DNA of 34,964 nt from Pirellula staleyi DSM 6068 (GTDB lineage Bacteria; Planctomycetota; Planctomycetia; Pirellulales; Pirellulaceae), in the NCBI GenBank assembly GCA_945900945.1, contig CAMDKL010000056.1, positions 1 to 34,964 on the forward strand, in the 5' to 3' direction. The first letter of the stretch is position 1. Each line of letters starts with the position of its first letter. The notes beneath the pieces were generated by a model, which saw nothing but the letters and a program-made list of their open reading frames with translations, did not search any database and had not been told where the DNA came from. Position numbers and translations under genes: made by a program. Below are positions 29,240-34,964 of the stretch, piece by piece.

Positions 29240-29800
29240 TAAGATTTCGCCAGGCCTGCTAAATGTGACGGCGATTAGAATCGCGAAACTCAAGAAAACG
29301 ATTCCACTGATCGAGCGACGCAAGCTAACCACGGACTTGGCTTTGGCTCCGGCGTGGATGCACACTATCTTTCGCGATTTGGCCGCGGAGGGAGGATCGT
29401 AAACCCCGAGTTTTTTGCACAAAGTGAAACTCAGCGCATGCGAGCCATCAACGAATCTGCCGTACGGCGCGGAATCGACTGGACCCGCAAAAGGTCTGGA
29501 CTTGGGACCATTCCTTACGTCGTCCCTATCCTGAGTAGCCAAAAAACTTCCTAGTGTGGCATGTTTATCGCTTAGATGTGCACGAATAACAAGTCTCTCG
29601 CGATGAACGCAATGAGTACCATGGGATCACCGTCGATCGGGCAATCAAGATTCGGGACACGCTGGGCGTAAAGCTTCAAACAAGTTCGGTGGAAGCGCCG
29701 CTTGGAATCGAAGCTGGCGAACTTCAAAACAACTAGACCATCAGTACAACGCCAACCATCTCGCACTTTCAATTTCTATCGGCATAATGGAAGGAGATCC
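29240..29800. other. Region without a confident gene, upstream of the hsdR remnant
   Basis: About 560 bases with no gene that can be supported. A minus-strand frame at 29216-29542 (108 codons) ends in a plausible membrane helix (ISGIVFLSFAILIAVTFSRP) and overlaps the end of the SPOR-like gene by 24 bases; it is the best candidate but its first half looks random. Two further frames (29354-29554 plus, 29572-29772 minus) show no family features. The stretch is probably debris of the restriction locus whose tail follows. Confidence 0.4.
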
Positions 29801-30172
29801 ATGCGGCGGCCAGCAAAGCCGAGTCGACGGCGATTGCTGGAACTGATACGTCGCCGGCTTCGTCATCTGGTTCAGTTCATCGAGAAGAAAGAGCGGAAAC
29901 CGATCTACACCAACTTCGAAGACGAAATGGGCGACCAGTCTAATATTGAGTTCATCAATCTGATCATAAACCAGTTAGTCGAATACGGAATCGTTGCTGT
30001 TTCGCTACTGTACGAATCTCCGTTCACCGACGTCGCTTACAGAGGACCTGAAGCAATCTTTACGGCCGAACAGATTCAAAAGTTCATCCGCCTACTGGAT
30101 GACATTGAATGTAACGGCGATGGCAGCGTAGTGCGAAGAGCAGCCGGCTCTACCTTGCAAGAATCCGAATGA
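29801..30172 (+). pseudogene. hsdR: Collapsed C-terminal remnant of a type I restriction R subunit
   Basis: The 123-codon frame reads RRLRHLVQFIEKKERKPIYT then NFEDEMGD, the segment just after the helicase part of HsdR, and then jumps to NIEFINLIINQLVEYG, LLYESPFTDVAYRGPEAIFT and the final AEQIQKFIRLLDDIE, the extreme C-terminus of HsdR. From memory about 100 residues that normally lie between DEMG and the final block (with the KLRRN...LT...LERML stretch) are gone, and the nuclease and motor domains (some 900 residues) are missing altogether. No hsdM or hsdS is near. A good AAGGAG at 29791-29796 precedes the ATG at 29801, so a short product could still be made. The last 15 residues are unlike HsdR. 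Confidence 0.75.
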
Positions 30173-30352
30173 CAATTGGACGGCAGACTGTATCATCATG
30201 TTTGGCCTCCGTATTTGCTCGCAACTCGTTGTAAACTAACAGGGTAAACGCACCCGGGGCGTCTTTAGTTTGAACCTCAATGAATATCCTCGCTAGCGCG
30301 CTGCCGCTCACTTGACATCCACACCTTCGACGAATACTAAAGGTAGAATCAC

Positions 30353-31174
30353 TTACCTTTCCGATTCGAAACCAGAGACTCTCGTCCAGCGTCTAAGCAA
30401 TGTCGCTCCAATTAAGTTCACACTGGCAAACAACAAAATCCCCAAGCATGTGCAAGCCATCAATGCCGCGATCAATTCAGCGGTCTTGAGATTCGCTTGC
30501 CTCGACGTCATGATCGTTCCCAGCCCGTCGTACTCGCCGCTGTTGCCGACAAAGAATTCTGCCACGATTGCACCGATCACCGCTAGGCCTGAGCTAATCC
30601 TGAGCCCGAGGATCAATTGAGGAATTGCGGCGGGGATCTGCAGCTTGGTAAGCATCTGCCATCGCGTCGCAGACTGCATGCGAAATAGCTCCCTAAGATT
30701 TTCGTTGATCGACAGCAGGCCACTCGTAACGTTCGCTATCACAGGAAAGATGCTGATGATCGTTGCGACAAGGACGATCGTCCGGAAATTATTTCCAGAC
30801 CAAATGATCAAGAGCGGGGCAATCGCCACAATCGGTACCGTTTGCAAAAAAATCACATAGGGATACAACGCAATACGCAATAAGGAAGACTGGCTAAACA
30901 CAACGGCAGTCAGGCTGCCAAACAAAGCACTGCAAAGCAATCCGACCGCTGCCGCTTGAAGAGTTACCCAACTCGCATTTAAAAGTACGACCCTTTCCTG
31001 CCACAATGCATTCATGACTGCGATGGGACTTGGCAAAATAATGCTTGGAACTTGGAGCCATACCACTACGAAGTGCCAGAAGGTCGCTACGACTGTAAAA
31101 ACCCAAAAGGGTGCAAGATAAGTCAGCCACTTGTTTCGCGATTTGCATTGCGTTTTGCTTAGTAGTGAGTTCAT
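30353..31174 (-). CDS. ABC transporter permease, nitrate/sulfonate/taurine (SsuC/TauC) type
   Basis: 273 residues with six predicted membrane helices (first at about 19-40). Belongs to the binding-protein-dependent transport permeases: the conserved cytoplasmic EAA-like loop is SATRWQMLTKLQIPAAIPQL, followed by the typical ISSGLAVIGAIVAEFFVG and GLGTIM. IILPSPIAVMNALW near the start is common in the SsuC/TauC/ThiX subgroup. Its start overlaps the end of the ATPase gene by 4 bases (ATGA), so the two are translationally coupled. No periplasmic binding protein is encoded in the window, so the substrate cannot be named; sulfonates, nitrate-like anions, pyrimidine precursors or pterins are all possible. 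Confidence 0.93.
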   Translation of the reverse strand: MNSLLSKTQCKSRNKWLTYLAPFWVFTVVATFWHFVVVWLQVPSIILPSPIAVMNALWQERVVLLNASWVTLQAAAVGLLCSALFGSLTAVVFSQSSLLRIALYPYVIFLQTVPIVAIAPLLIIWSGNNFRTIVLVATIISIFPVIANVTSGLLSINENLRELFRMQSATRWQMLTKLQIPAAIPQLILGLRISSGLAVIGAIVAEFFVGNSGEYDGLGTIMTSRQANLKTAELIAALMACTCLGILLFASVNLIGATLLRRWTRVSGFESER

Positions 31175-31995
31175 GAATTCCCTCTGGAAAGCGATGCGGA
31201 AACCTGTCCATAGTAAGCAGCGAAAGTGCTGGTGCTTCTCAACCCCGCTTCTCTTGGAAAGTTAAATGGCACTTCCATGCGTTCGGCGATTCGCCCTTGG
31301 CTCATGATCGCAATCGAATGACTCAAATAGATTGCTTCGGAAATATTGTGCGTAACAAAGAGCATGGTGCACCTCTGCTCAGATGCAATCGCGAGCAGCA
31401 GGTCATTGAGCTTGGAACGCAGCATATCGTCTAAGGCGGCAAACGGTTCGTCGAGCAGCAGGATCGCCGGTCGAGTGGACATGGCCCGAGCGATCGATGC
31501 TCGCATTTTCATGCCACCGGAAAGTTGCGACGGAGATTTTCGCCAATCCGATTTCTGGAGTCCTACCAGTCCGAGCAAGTGTTCCACAAAATCTCTTGTT
31601 TCCCGCTTTCTGTGTTCGCCTCTGAGTTGGCAGGGCAACATCACGTTTTGCCAAACGGTCCGCCATGGCAATAACGCGGGTTCTTGAAAAACAAACGACA
31701 ACTTCTCACGCGAAGTTCGAGGCATGTTCCGTGAGACTAATTCACCGTCGACTATTATTTCGCCAGCGTCTGGTTCGATGAGTCCTGCTACGATGCGCAA
31801 TAGAGTACTCTTGCCGCAACCACTTGGTCCAAGCAAGGAAACGATTTGGCTCGATTGAACATCCAAACTCAGATCGCTGAGGACCTGCTGCTTGGCTGTC
31901 CGAGATCCAAAAGCCAATGCGATACCCTGACACGATATGATGGGTGGCATGGATTTCGAAGATGTGCCGTTAGAAGCGACGAGCAGAGACCTCAT
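31171..31995 (-). CDS. ABC transporter ATP-binding protein, nitrate/sulfonate/taurine type
   Basis: 274 residues. Complete ABC ATPase: Walker A LGPSGCGKST at 55-64, Q-loop FVFQEPALLPW with Gln104, signature LSGGM at 158-162 (methionine in place of the common glutamine), Walker B ILLLDEPFAALD at 178-189, and switch His in FVTHNISEAI. The LLPWRTVWQNV segment is typical of the SsuB/TauB group. It overlaps the dehydratase stop by one base (TAATG) and the permease start by 4, so three genes form one tightly packed operon. MPPIISCQGIALAFG at residue 16 looks like the usual family start; the first 15 residues may be an extension read from the coupled ATG. Confidence 0.94.
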   Translation of the reverse strand: MRSLLVASNGTSSKSMPPIISCQGIALAFGSRTAKQQVLSDLSLDVQSSQIVSLLGPSGCGKSTLLRIVAGLIEPDAGEIIVDGELVSRNMPRTSREKLSFVFQEPALLPWRTVWQNVMLPCQLRGEHRKRETRDFVEHLLGLVGLQKSDWRKSPSQLSGGMKMRASIARAMSTRPAILLLDEPFAALDDMLRSKLNDLLLAIASEQRCTMLFVTHNISEAIYLSHSIAIMSQGRIAERMEVPFNFPREAGLRSTSTFAAYYGQVSASLSRGNS

Positions 31996-32390
31996 TAGTT
32001 TGTCTTCCCCATTTTGGAGTCTGCAGTTTTTGGAAATTCGCTTGCGACCAAGGCGTCGATCTTGGACGCGAGGATGAAATCGTTTTCACTCAATCCGTCG
32101 ATAGCGTGGGTCGAGATCGCTATTTCGAGGTTCCGATAGCCTGTCAAATGCAGATCAGGATGGTGCGCTTCGGATTCTGCAAGTTCTGCGATTTTGTTGA
32201 CACAGGAAATTGCCTGCAAAAAATTCTTAAAAACTAGTTTGCGATGAATCCATTTTTCGTCGTTGTTTAAGTGCCAATTTGGAAGCAAACACAACTGTTT
32301 TCGGGAATGTTCGAGCGTACACGCGCCCACCCCACCCTCGCACGGAACGCATTTTTTCGCCATCAATTCGGTTGCCGGTACAATTTGCAT
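31995..32390 (-). CDS. phhB: Pterin-4a-carbinolamine dehydratase
   Basis: 131 residues from 32390; the ATG at 32363 (MAKKCVPCEGGVG) is the more typical start and gives 122. The enzyme dehydrates 4a-hydroxytetrahydrobiopterin (or the folate analogue), recycling the cofactor of aromatic amino-acid hydroxylases. Family signature: EAHHPDLHLTGY at 74-85 with the catalytic His pair, and STHAIDGLSENDFILASKID with the third His. The N-terminal CVPC pair followed by EGG is common in bacterial members. It is the first gene of an operon with two ABC-transporter genes (stop and start share TAATG). No aromatic hydroxylase is in the window, so a moonlighting or pterin-transport link is open. Confidence 0.92.
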   Translation of the reverse strand: MQIVPATELMAKKCVPCEGGVGACTLEHSRKQLCLLPNWHLNNDEKWIHRKLVFKNFLQAISCVNKIAELAESEAHHPDLHLTGYRNLEIAISTHAIDGLSENDFILASKIDALVASEFPKTADSKMGKTN

Positions 32391-32451
32391 AGTTCGATCG
32401 CTTGTTTTGTGTCGTAAAGTCTAGTCAAGGACGTGAAATGGTTCTGGTAAA

Positions 32452-32510
32452 GTCCCGCATGCCGTGGTGGTGTGGGGAGAGCGGTCAGCAATGGCGGCTC
32501 TTACCCGATT
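32452..32510 (+). mobile_element. 3'-end remnant of a bacterial group II intron
   Basis: The stretch beginning CCCGCATGCCG, followed by TGGTGGTGTGGGGAGAGC and ending TTACCCGATT, matches my memory of the domain V/VI end of a planctomycete and proteobacterial group II intron family. Directly visible is a hairpin at 32478-32501: AGAGC and GTCA pair with TGGC and GCTCT across a G-G mismatch, closed by a GCAA tetraloop. The 5' half of domain V and the whole reverse transcriptase are missing on the left, so this is a truncated copy. Confidence 0.45.
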
Positions 32511-32549
32511 TCGTTGCCTTTTTTGATCTACTACGCGTCAAAATTGAAT

Positions 32550-32885
32550 TCAAATTGGCGATGTGAGTGTGATAAGCGCGGATTCAAAGATGGTGTAGAC
32601 TATCCGGGTTCGTTGCAAACGGTAAGTGTTTGATGTTGGATCGAGCACCAAATCATAGATCAACCAAGCCATTTCGGCCTTGCTTGCCGAAACCTCTTTC
32701 AGGATTGGAAGTGTCGCGAAGAAATGCGAATCAAGCGCAACCGCCGCTTCGGTCCAACATTTTGTTCGTCGGTTCTGATTCAGGACGTCTTGGAACAAGT
32801 CGAACGACTCTTCGTCCGGACTCAATTTCCCGTCGGCGTAGTTCCGCACCAATCCTAAAGACATCGTTTCGCTGTTCTTCGGCAA
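32550..32885 (-). CDS. Unrecognised ORF, probably the C-terminal part of a larger lost gene
   Basis: 111 codons. The last 75 residues are protein-like (KCWTEAAVALDSHFFATLPI; SKAEMAWLIYDLVLDPTSNT; RTRIVYTIFESALITLTSPI) with a helix-strand pattern ending in a typical C-terminus, but I do not recognise the family. Its first 45 codons lie in another frame of the antitoxin-like gene 32731-32940, so the true N-terminus was probably lost when the toxin module was joined here. It stops 40 bases from the group II intron remnant. A truncated restriction- or nuclease-type protein is a guess without motif support. Confidence 0.4.
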   Translation of the reverse strand: MPKNSETMSLGLVRNYADGKLSPDEESFDLFQDVLNQNRRTKCWTEAAVALDSHFFATLPILKEVSASKAEMAWLIYDLVLDPTSNTYRLQRTRIVYTIFESALITLTSPI

Positions 32886-32940
32886 GTTGGTGACGGATCG
32901 CTCTGATTTCTTCAGTTATCGGATTGTGTGTCATCATCAA
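32731..32940 (-). CDS. Small partner protein (antitoxin-like) of a PIN-domain module
   Basis: 69 codons from 32940; three ATGs follow in a row (32940, 32937, 32934). The first 50 residues, THNPITEEIRAIRHQLAEEQ then RNDVFRIGAELRRREIESGR and RVVRLVPRRPE, match the pattern of the short protein encoded right behind PIN-type toxins (usually 'DPIVEEVRRIRDEYA...'). The start overlaps the end of the PIN frame by 29 bases, the normal layout for these pairs. The last 18 residues (SEPTNKMLDRSGGCA) look unrelated to the family and run into the unrecognised ORF below, so the tail is probably changed by a junction. Confidence 0.55.
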   Translation of the reverse strand: MMMTHNPITEEIRAIRHQLAEEQRNDVFRIGAELRRREIESGRRVVRLVPRRPESEPTNKMLDRSGGCA

Positions 32941-33400
32941 ATTCCATTAATTCATCAGGTGTGCAAATTATGGGCGGCTCGAATCCCGAATTTCTACATG
33001 TTGATTCAATCTTTTTCCGAAGCATGACATTAGCGATATGTTCGAAGCTCCACGTGAGCAAGTATTTTATACCGTTGGTAGCAACGATGGCAATATGGAA
33101 TGCATCTCTCGGTTCCGATGCCGGAATTGCTTTGGACAAAATAAGTTGGTTTGCAAGATTGTCCGTTTCCACCCCTCCGCCTAGTAAATCGACGGTCGAA
33201 ATGGAGTTCAGCCGATCGCTGGCAGCAACTTCGTTCCCATCAGAGCATTCGTCGACAACGAGTTTCGAAATAAAGAGTTGATACCTTTTAGCGCATCGAT
33301 CCCACCACTCTCGCGTAGAGAAATGCGAAAAGGCTCCGCGCGGAAACCCACATCGGAAGCAACCAACCGGTCGAGTAGGCAGTGATGAGTAAGCGGCACA
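32912..33400 (-). pseudogene. PIN-type toxin, 5' end lost
   Basis: The frame is open from 33400 to the stop at 32912 and reads TREWWDRCAKRYQLFISKLV, VDECSDGNEVAASDRL, then EPRDAFHIAIVATNGIKYLL, TWSFEHIANVMLRKKIESTC and PPIICTPDELMEF. This is the body of the PIN-domain ribonuclease family found in type II toxin-antitoxin pairs, with conserved acidic residues in VVDE and in EPRDAFHIA. No ATG, GTG or TTG stands in frame until a GTG at 33172, and the first strand with the first catalytic acid is missing: an in-frame TGA stands at 33401-33403. The loss lies within about 30 bases of the attC crossover at 33430, so damage linked to cassette insertion or excision is likely. It is probably non-functional. 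Confidence 0.65.
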
Positions 33401-33424
33401 TCATGTTTCGTGACGTGTCGAGCG

Positions 33425-33553
33425 GACTAACGTTCGAGCTAAGCGGGCGATAACGGCAGGACGCCAGGACCGGACTGGTGAAAATATACCGCGTACCGCC
33501 AGACCGGACAAGGTGGACTGCCGTTGGCGCTCCGCTTGAGCGCGGGGTTAGTC
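33425..33553 (-). other. attC recombination site of the acetyltransferase cassette
   Basis: In cassette direction (minus strand) the site runs from R'' GACTAAC (33553-33547) to R' GTTAGTC (33431-33425), which are exact complements. Inside, L boxes CGCTCAAGCGG and CCGCTTAGCTC pair with one extra base, and further in AACGGCAG and CTGCCGTT pair, giving a long imperfect stem of 129 bases as required for single-strand folding. The TAA stop of the acetyltransferase gene lies inside R''. The predicted strand exchange is between G33431 and T33430. Confidence 0.85.
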
Positions 33554-34147
33554 CTCACCGCGCGGTGCAAGTTGGCGCTCCATGAACCGCCAGTGCTCGA
33601 AAAAGGCCTCGGGAACCTCTGCTTCAGGGTACGGAGCACGATCTACGAAGCCTGCCGCCTCGTAGATGCGATGTGCTGACTTCATGAACGGTGCAGTCTC
33701 AAGGTACACGCGCTTGTAGCCAAAGGCAGTTGCATCATCGAGCAGACGCTCAAGAATGAGTGAACCGAGCTTGGCCCCACGAGAGTCAGGCTGGACATAG
33801 ATGCGCTTAATCTCCGCGGTGTCTGTAGACAAGCTTCTGAGCCCACCCATTGCGGTGAACTTTCCCTGATGTTTGACCAGATAAAAGATTCCTTCTGGTG
33901 GCGCGCTGGCGAAAAGCTTGTCTAGCCCCGAAGCCACATACTCGGGTGCCTCCATCCCGACAGCGCCGGCACTACTCATCCCATAGAACTTGTCGAACTC
34001 GGCGAATAGCCATGACATGTAAGCAACGTTCAGCGACAGTAGATCTGAACGGTGTTCTTTGACGTTTGCTTTCACGAATTCAGTCGTCATCATGACTTTT
34101 GGTGTAGTTGACTGTTAATGGGGTACGCATGTTCCTGTGACGCCGAA
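33431..34147 (-). mobile_element. Integron gene cassette carrying a GNAT acetyltransferase
   Basis: A 717-base unit delimited by the crossover points of the two attC-like sites. It contains a single gene in the cassette direction, a short leader of 54 bases before its ATG and its own attC at the 3' end with the stop codon inside it: the standard architecture of a mobile gene cassette. There is no recognisable promoter in the short leader, so expression probably depends on upstream cassettes, such as the promoter of the toxin-antitoxin cassette. Confidence 0.75.
33548..34093 (-). CDS. GNAT-family N-acetyltransferase, cassette gene
   Basis: 181 residues, full-length for a single GNAT domain. 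Transfers an acetyl group from acetyl-CoA to an amine. Motif A is clear: AEIKRIYVQPDSRGAKLGSL followed by ILERLLDDA, with the R-G-x-K/x-L-G pyrophosphate loop; then VYLETAPFMKSAHRIYEAAG, the typical beta5/alpha4 with the conserved Tyr and 'YEAAGF'. The substrate cannot be deduced; many cassette GNATs are of unknown function and a few acetylate antibiotics or toxins. Two ATGs stand at the start (34093, 34090). Its TAA lies inside the R'' core of the attC. The codon and base use looks more GC-rich than the surrounding planctomycete genes, consistent with foreign origin. Confidence 0.88.
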   Translation of the reverse strand: MMTTEFVKANVKEHRSDLLSLNVAYMSWLFAEFDKFYGMSSAGAVGMEAPEYVASGLDKLFASAPPEGIFYLVKHQGKFTAMGGLRSLSTDTAEIKRIYVQPDSRGAKLGSLILERLLDDATAFGYKRVYLETAPFMKSAHRIYEAAGFVDRAPYPEAEVPEAFFEHWRFMERQLAPRGED

Positions 34148-34234
34148 CGCCTGGGATCAGCTATGCCCGAGCAAGTTACAACAACACAAAATAGTCCGAT
34201 CGATCGAGGGCTTAGCTGCATCCCTTTGTTCGGT
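34142..34234 (-). other. attC recombination site of the toxin-antitoxin cassette
   Basis: In cassette direction (minus strand) R'' ACCGAAC (34234-34228) faces R' GTTCGGC (34148-34142). The L boxes GGGATGCAGCTAAGCC and GGCATAGCTGATCCC pair over their length except for one extra G and one mismatch, as expected for the extrahelical base. Total 93 bases with a central loop of about 40. The toxin gene ends inside it: its last codons (RTKGCS) are read from R'' and the L box. The predicted strand exchange is between G34148 and T34147, which also defines the start of the next cassette. Confidence 0.82.
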
Positions 34235-34520
34235 CTAGTCGTTGTTCGATTTCGTATGGATCTCGTCGACAATCCAAGACCGCAACAACGTCGACGTACG
34301 ATTCCGCAACAAGGTAATAGATCGCGAACGGGAAACGATCCGCAAGTTTTCGATGGAAGCCAAATGCCAATTCGTGAACGCCAAACGTCGACTCAAGCGT
34401 CGCAAGATCGGTCGCAACGCATTCTACAAAATAGTCGCCAAGTCCGGTTTTCTGCCGGTCGTAAAACCAAGCACCATCTACAAAATCCTCGCGAGCTTCA
34501 TCCCTAAGTTCGACGCGCAT
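34212..34520 (-). CDS. ParE/RelE-family toxin, cassette gene
   Basis: 102 residues. Type II toxin-antitoxin toxin of the ParE/RelE fold: an N-terminal strand-helix (MRVELRDEAREDFVDGAWFY) with the DGAWFYDRQKTGLGDYFVE helix pair, then the beta-sheet core FHRKLADRFPFAIYYLVAES and the closing VVAVLDCRRDPYEIEQRL, where the CRRDP motif is typical of this subgroup. The antitoxin gene precedes it and overlaps by 17 bases. Whether it cleaves mRNA on the ribosome or blocks gyrase cannot be decided from sequence. The stop codon lies in the attC of the same cassette, as is common in chromosomal integrons, where such pairs stabilise the array. Confidence 0.88.
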   Translation of the reverse strand: MRVELRDEAREDFVDGAWFYDRQKTGLGDYFVECVATDLATLESTFGVHELAFGFHRKLADRFPFAIYYLVAESYVDVVAVLDCRRDPYEIEQRLDRTKGCS

Positions 34521-34728
34521 CGAGTCGTTCCTTGACTTCTCTTATCGAATCAGCCAATGGAAGTCTCGCACCCGTCGACGGATTAGCCAACCGCTCAGCA
34601 AGCACCCTCCCATGCCATTCAGGCGATACATACCCAGCTGCAGTGTTTGATAGATCCCGCCACAAAATGTCCATAGCCTCCAGCTTTTCGCTAGTGCTCA
34701 ATCCGCTCAGTAACGTCTCGATCGTCAT
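34504..34728 (-). CDS. Antitoxin of the ParE/RelE pair (addiction-module component type)
   Basis: 74 residues from the ATG at 34728; a longer reading from 34776 is rejected because a good GGAGG (34740-34736, 7 bases before the ATG) sits in front of 34728. The pattern TIETLLSGLSTSEKLEAMDI, LWRDLSNTAAGYVSPEWHG and LAERLANPSTGARLPLADSI followed by REVKERL matches the short acidic 'addiction module' antitoxins that precede ParE/RelE toxins (from memory the TIGR02574-like family). The SPEWHG motif is characteristic. It overlaps the toxin gene by 17 bases. It has its own promoter, which would also drive the cassettes downstream. Confidence 0.85.
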   Translation of the reverse strand: MTIETLLSGLSTSEKLEAMDILWRDLSNTAAGYVSPEWHGRVLAERLANPSTGARLPLADSIREVKERLDARRT

Positions 34729-34735
34729 ATTCAAT

Positions 34736-34776
34736 CCTCCGAACACATTATAGTGCAACCTGCCCAGCGGCGGCAA
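34736..34776 (-). promoter_or_regulatory. Promoter and ribosome binding site of the toxin-antitoxin cassette
   Basis: On the minus strand TTGCCG (34776-34771) and TATAAT (34752-34747) stand 18 bases apart, a good sigma-70 pattern, followed by GGAGG at 34740-34736 and the antitoxin ATG at 34728. Such a clear promoter and Shine-Dalgarno are unlike the planctomycete genes in this window and fit a cassette that brings its own expression signals. Transcription would start near 34740, giving an almost leaderless message. Confidence 0.6.
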
Positions 34777-34861
34777 GTAAAGTTTCTAAGAGCCGGAAGA
34801 GGAATGGAGAAGAGGAATGGGGACACAGAAAGCGCCGGGATAAACCGGATTGGAGTCGGGA

Positions 34862-34964
34862 ATGAAAGAGTCCTACAGAGAAGACTTAGCCAGTAACTCT
34901 GGCCTCGAGTTGTACGCTGATGACGGTAACGTCATGGGTGTAGCCACAACAGAGGTATATGCAG
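34862..34964 (+). mobile_element. 5' part of a group II intron, reading frame runs off the window
   Basis: From the ATG at 34862 the frame reads MKESYREDLASNSGLELYAD and continues DGNVMGVATTEVYA to the window end. From memory, MKESYRxDLAS... followed by a G-V-A-T/x-A stretch is the start of the small frame found ahead of the reverse transcriptase of a widespread group II intron family. A possible intron 5' end is GTGCAACC at 34753-34760, which would place the antitoxin promoter right at the junction. The 12-base unit GAAGAGGAATGG is repeated twice between 34796 and 34822. The RT itself, if present, is beyond the edge. Confidence 0.5.

Noticed and set aside
29216-29542. 108-codon minus-strand frame with one membrane-like helix
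   Set aside because: The first half looks random, there is no start signal and it overlaps a conserved gene; kept only as a note in the gap entry.
32400-34964. Integron integrase or attI site
   Set aside because: I looked for a tyrosine recombinase with R-H-R-Y motifs and found none; only attC-type sites are present in this window.

Overview
The window looks like chromosomal DNA of a planctomycete of the Pirellula/Rhodopirellula type. Evidence: an exosortase-U/EpsI/chain-length kinase module, a DUF1080 protein next to a large secreted dihaem cytochrome c, a 1548-residue TPR protein, a TolB-M28-PDZ peptidase, a SPOR-like secreted protein, and few clear Shine-Dalgarno sequences. No rRNA, tRNA or CRISPR array was seen. 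The identification rests on gene content and remembered family features, not on a database search.

Layout, left to right. (1) 1-2021: 5' two-thirds of gyrB, minus strand, running off the left edge; divergent from it a DHDPS-family gene that resembles the hydroxyproline-pathway deaminase. (2) 3348-11959: four-gene minus-strand envelope polysaccharide/protein-sorting operon in the order exosortase, Wzz/tyrosine kinase, giant TPR membrane protein, EpsI. (3) 11960-12496: spacer with a decayed GxxExxY gene. (4) 12497-16669: translation operon rpmI-rplT-pheS-pheT, minus strand, with a perfect 21-bp-arm hairpin between pheS and pheT, a degenerate half copy of it before pheS, and a PheT lacking the N-terminal tRNA-binding OB domain. 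(5) 16880-21371: four overlapping plus-strand genes ending in a histidine kinase and an NtrC-type regulator. (6) hemB, convergent. (7) 22472-29239: secreted proteins (DUF1080, dihaem cytochrome c, TolB/M28/PDZ peptidase, SPOR-like protein).

From about 29240 the window changes character. It holds a collapsed type I restriction gene (hsdR C-terminus), then an intact overlapping operon pterin-carbinolamine dehydratase - ABC ATPase - ABC permease without a binding protein, then a mobile region: a group II intron 3'-end remnant, a decayed PIN-type toxin module, and a short integron cassette array. Two attC-like sites (34142-34234 and 33425-33553) bracket a GNAT acetyltransferase cassette; the preceding cassette carries a ParE/RelE-type toxin-antitoxin pair with its own promoter. 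No integron integrase is in the window, so this is either the distal part of a chromosomal integron or an integrase-less attC cluster. The right edge enters what looks like the 5' part of a group II intron.

How the genes work together: the exosortase, kinase, TPR and EpsI proteins should jointly run export and anchoring of surface proteins or polysaccharide; the kinase-regulator pair should control sigma-54 promoters in response to a signal perhaps sensed with its two co-translated upstream proteins; the dehydratase and ABC genes are tightly coupled, but their substrate cannot be read from sequence. The most unusual part is the cassette/intron region at 32450-34964.
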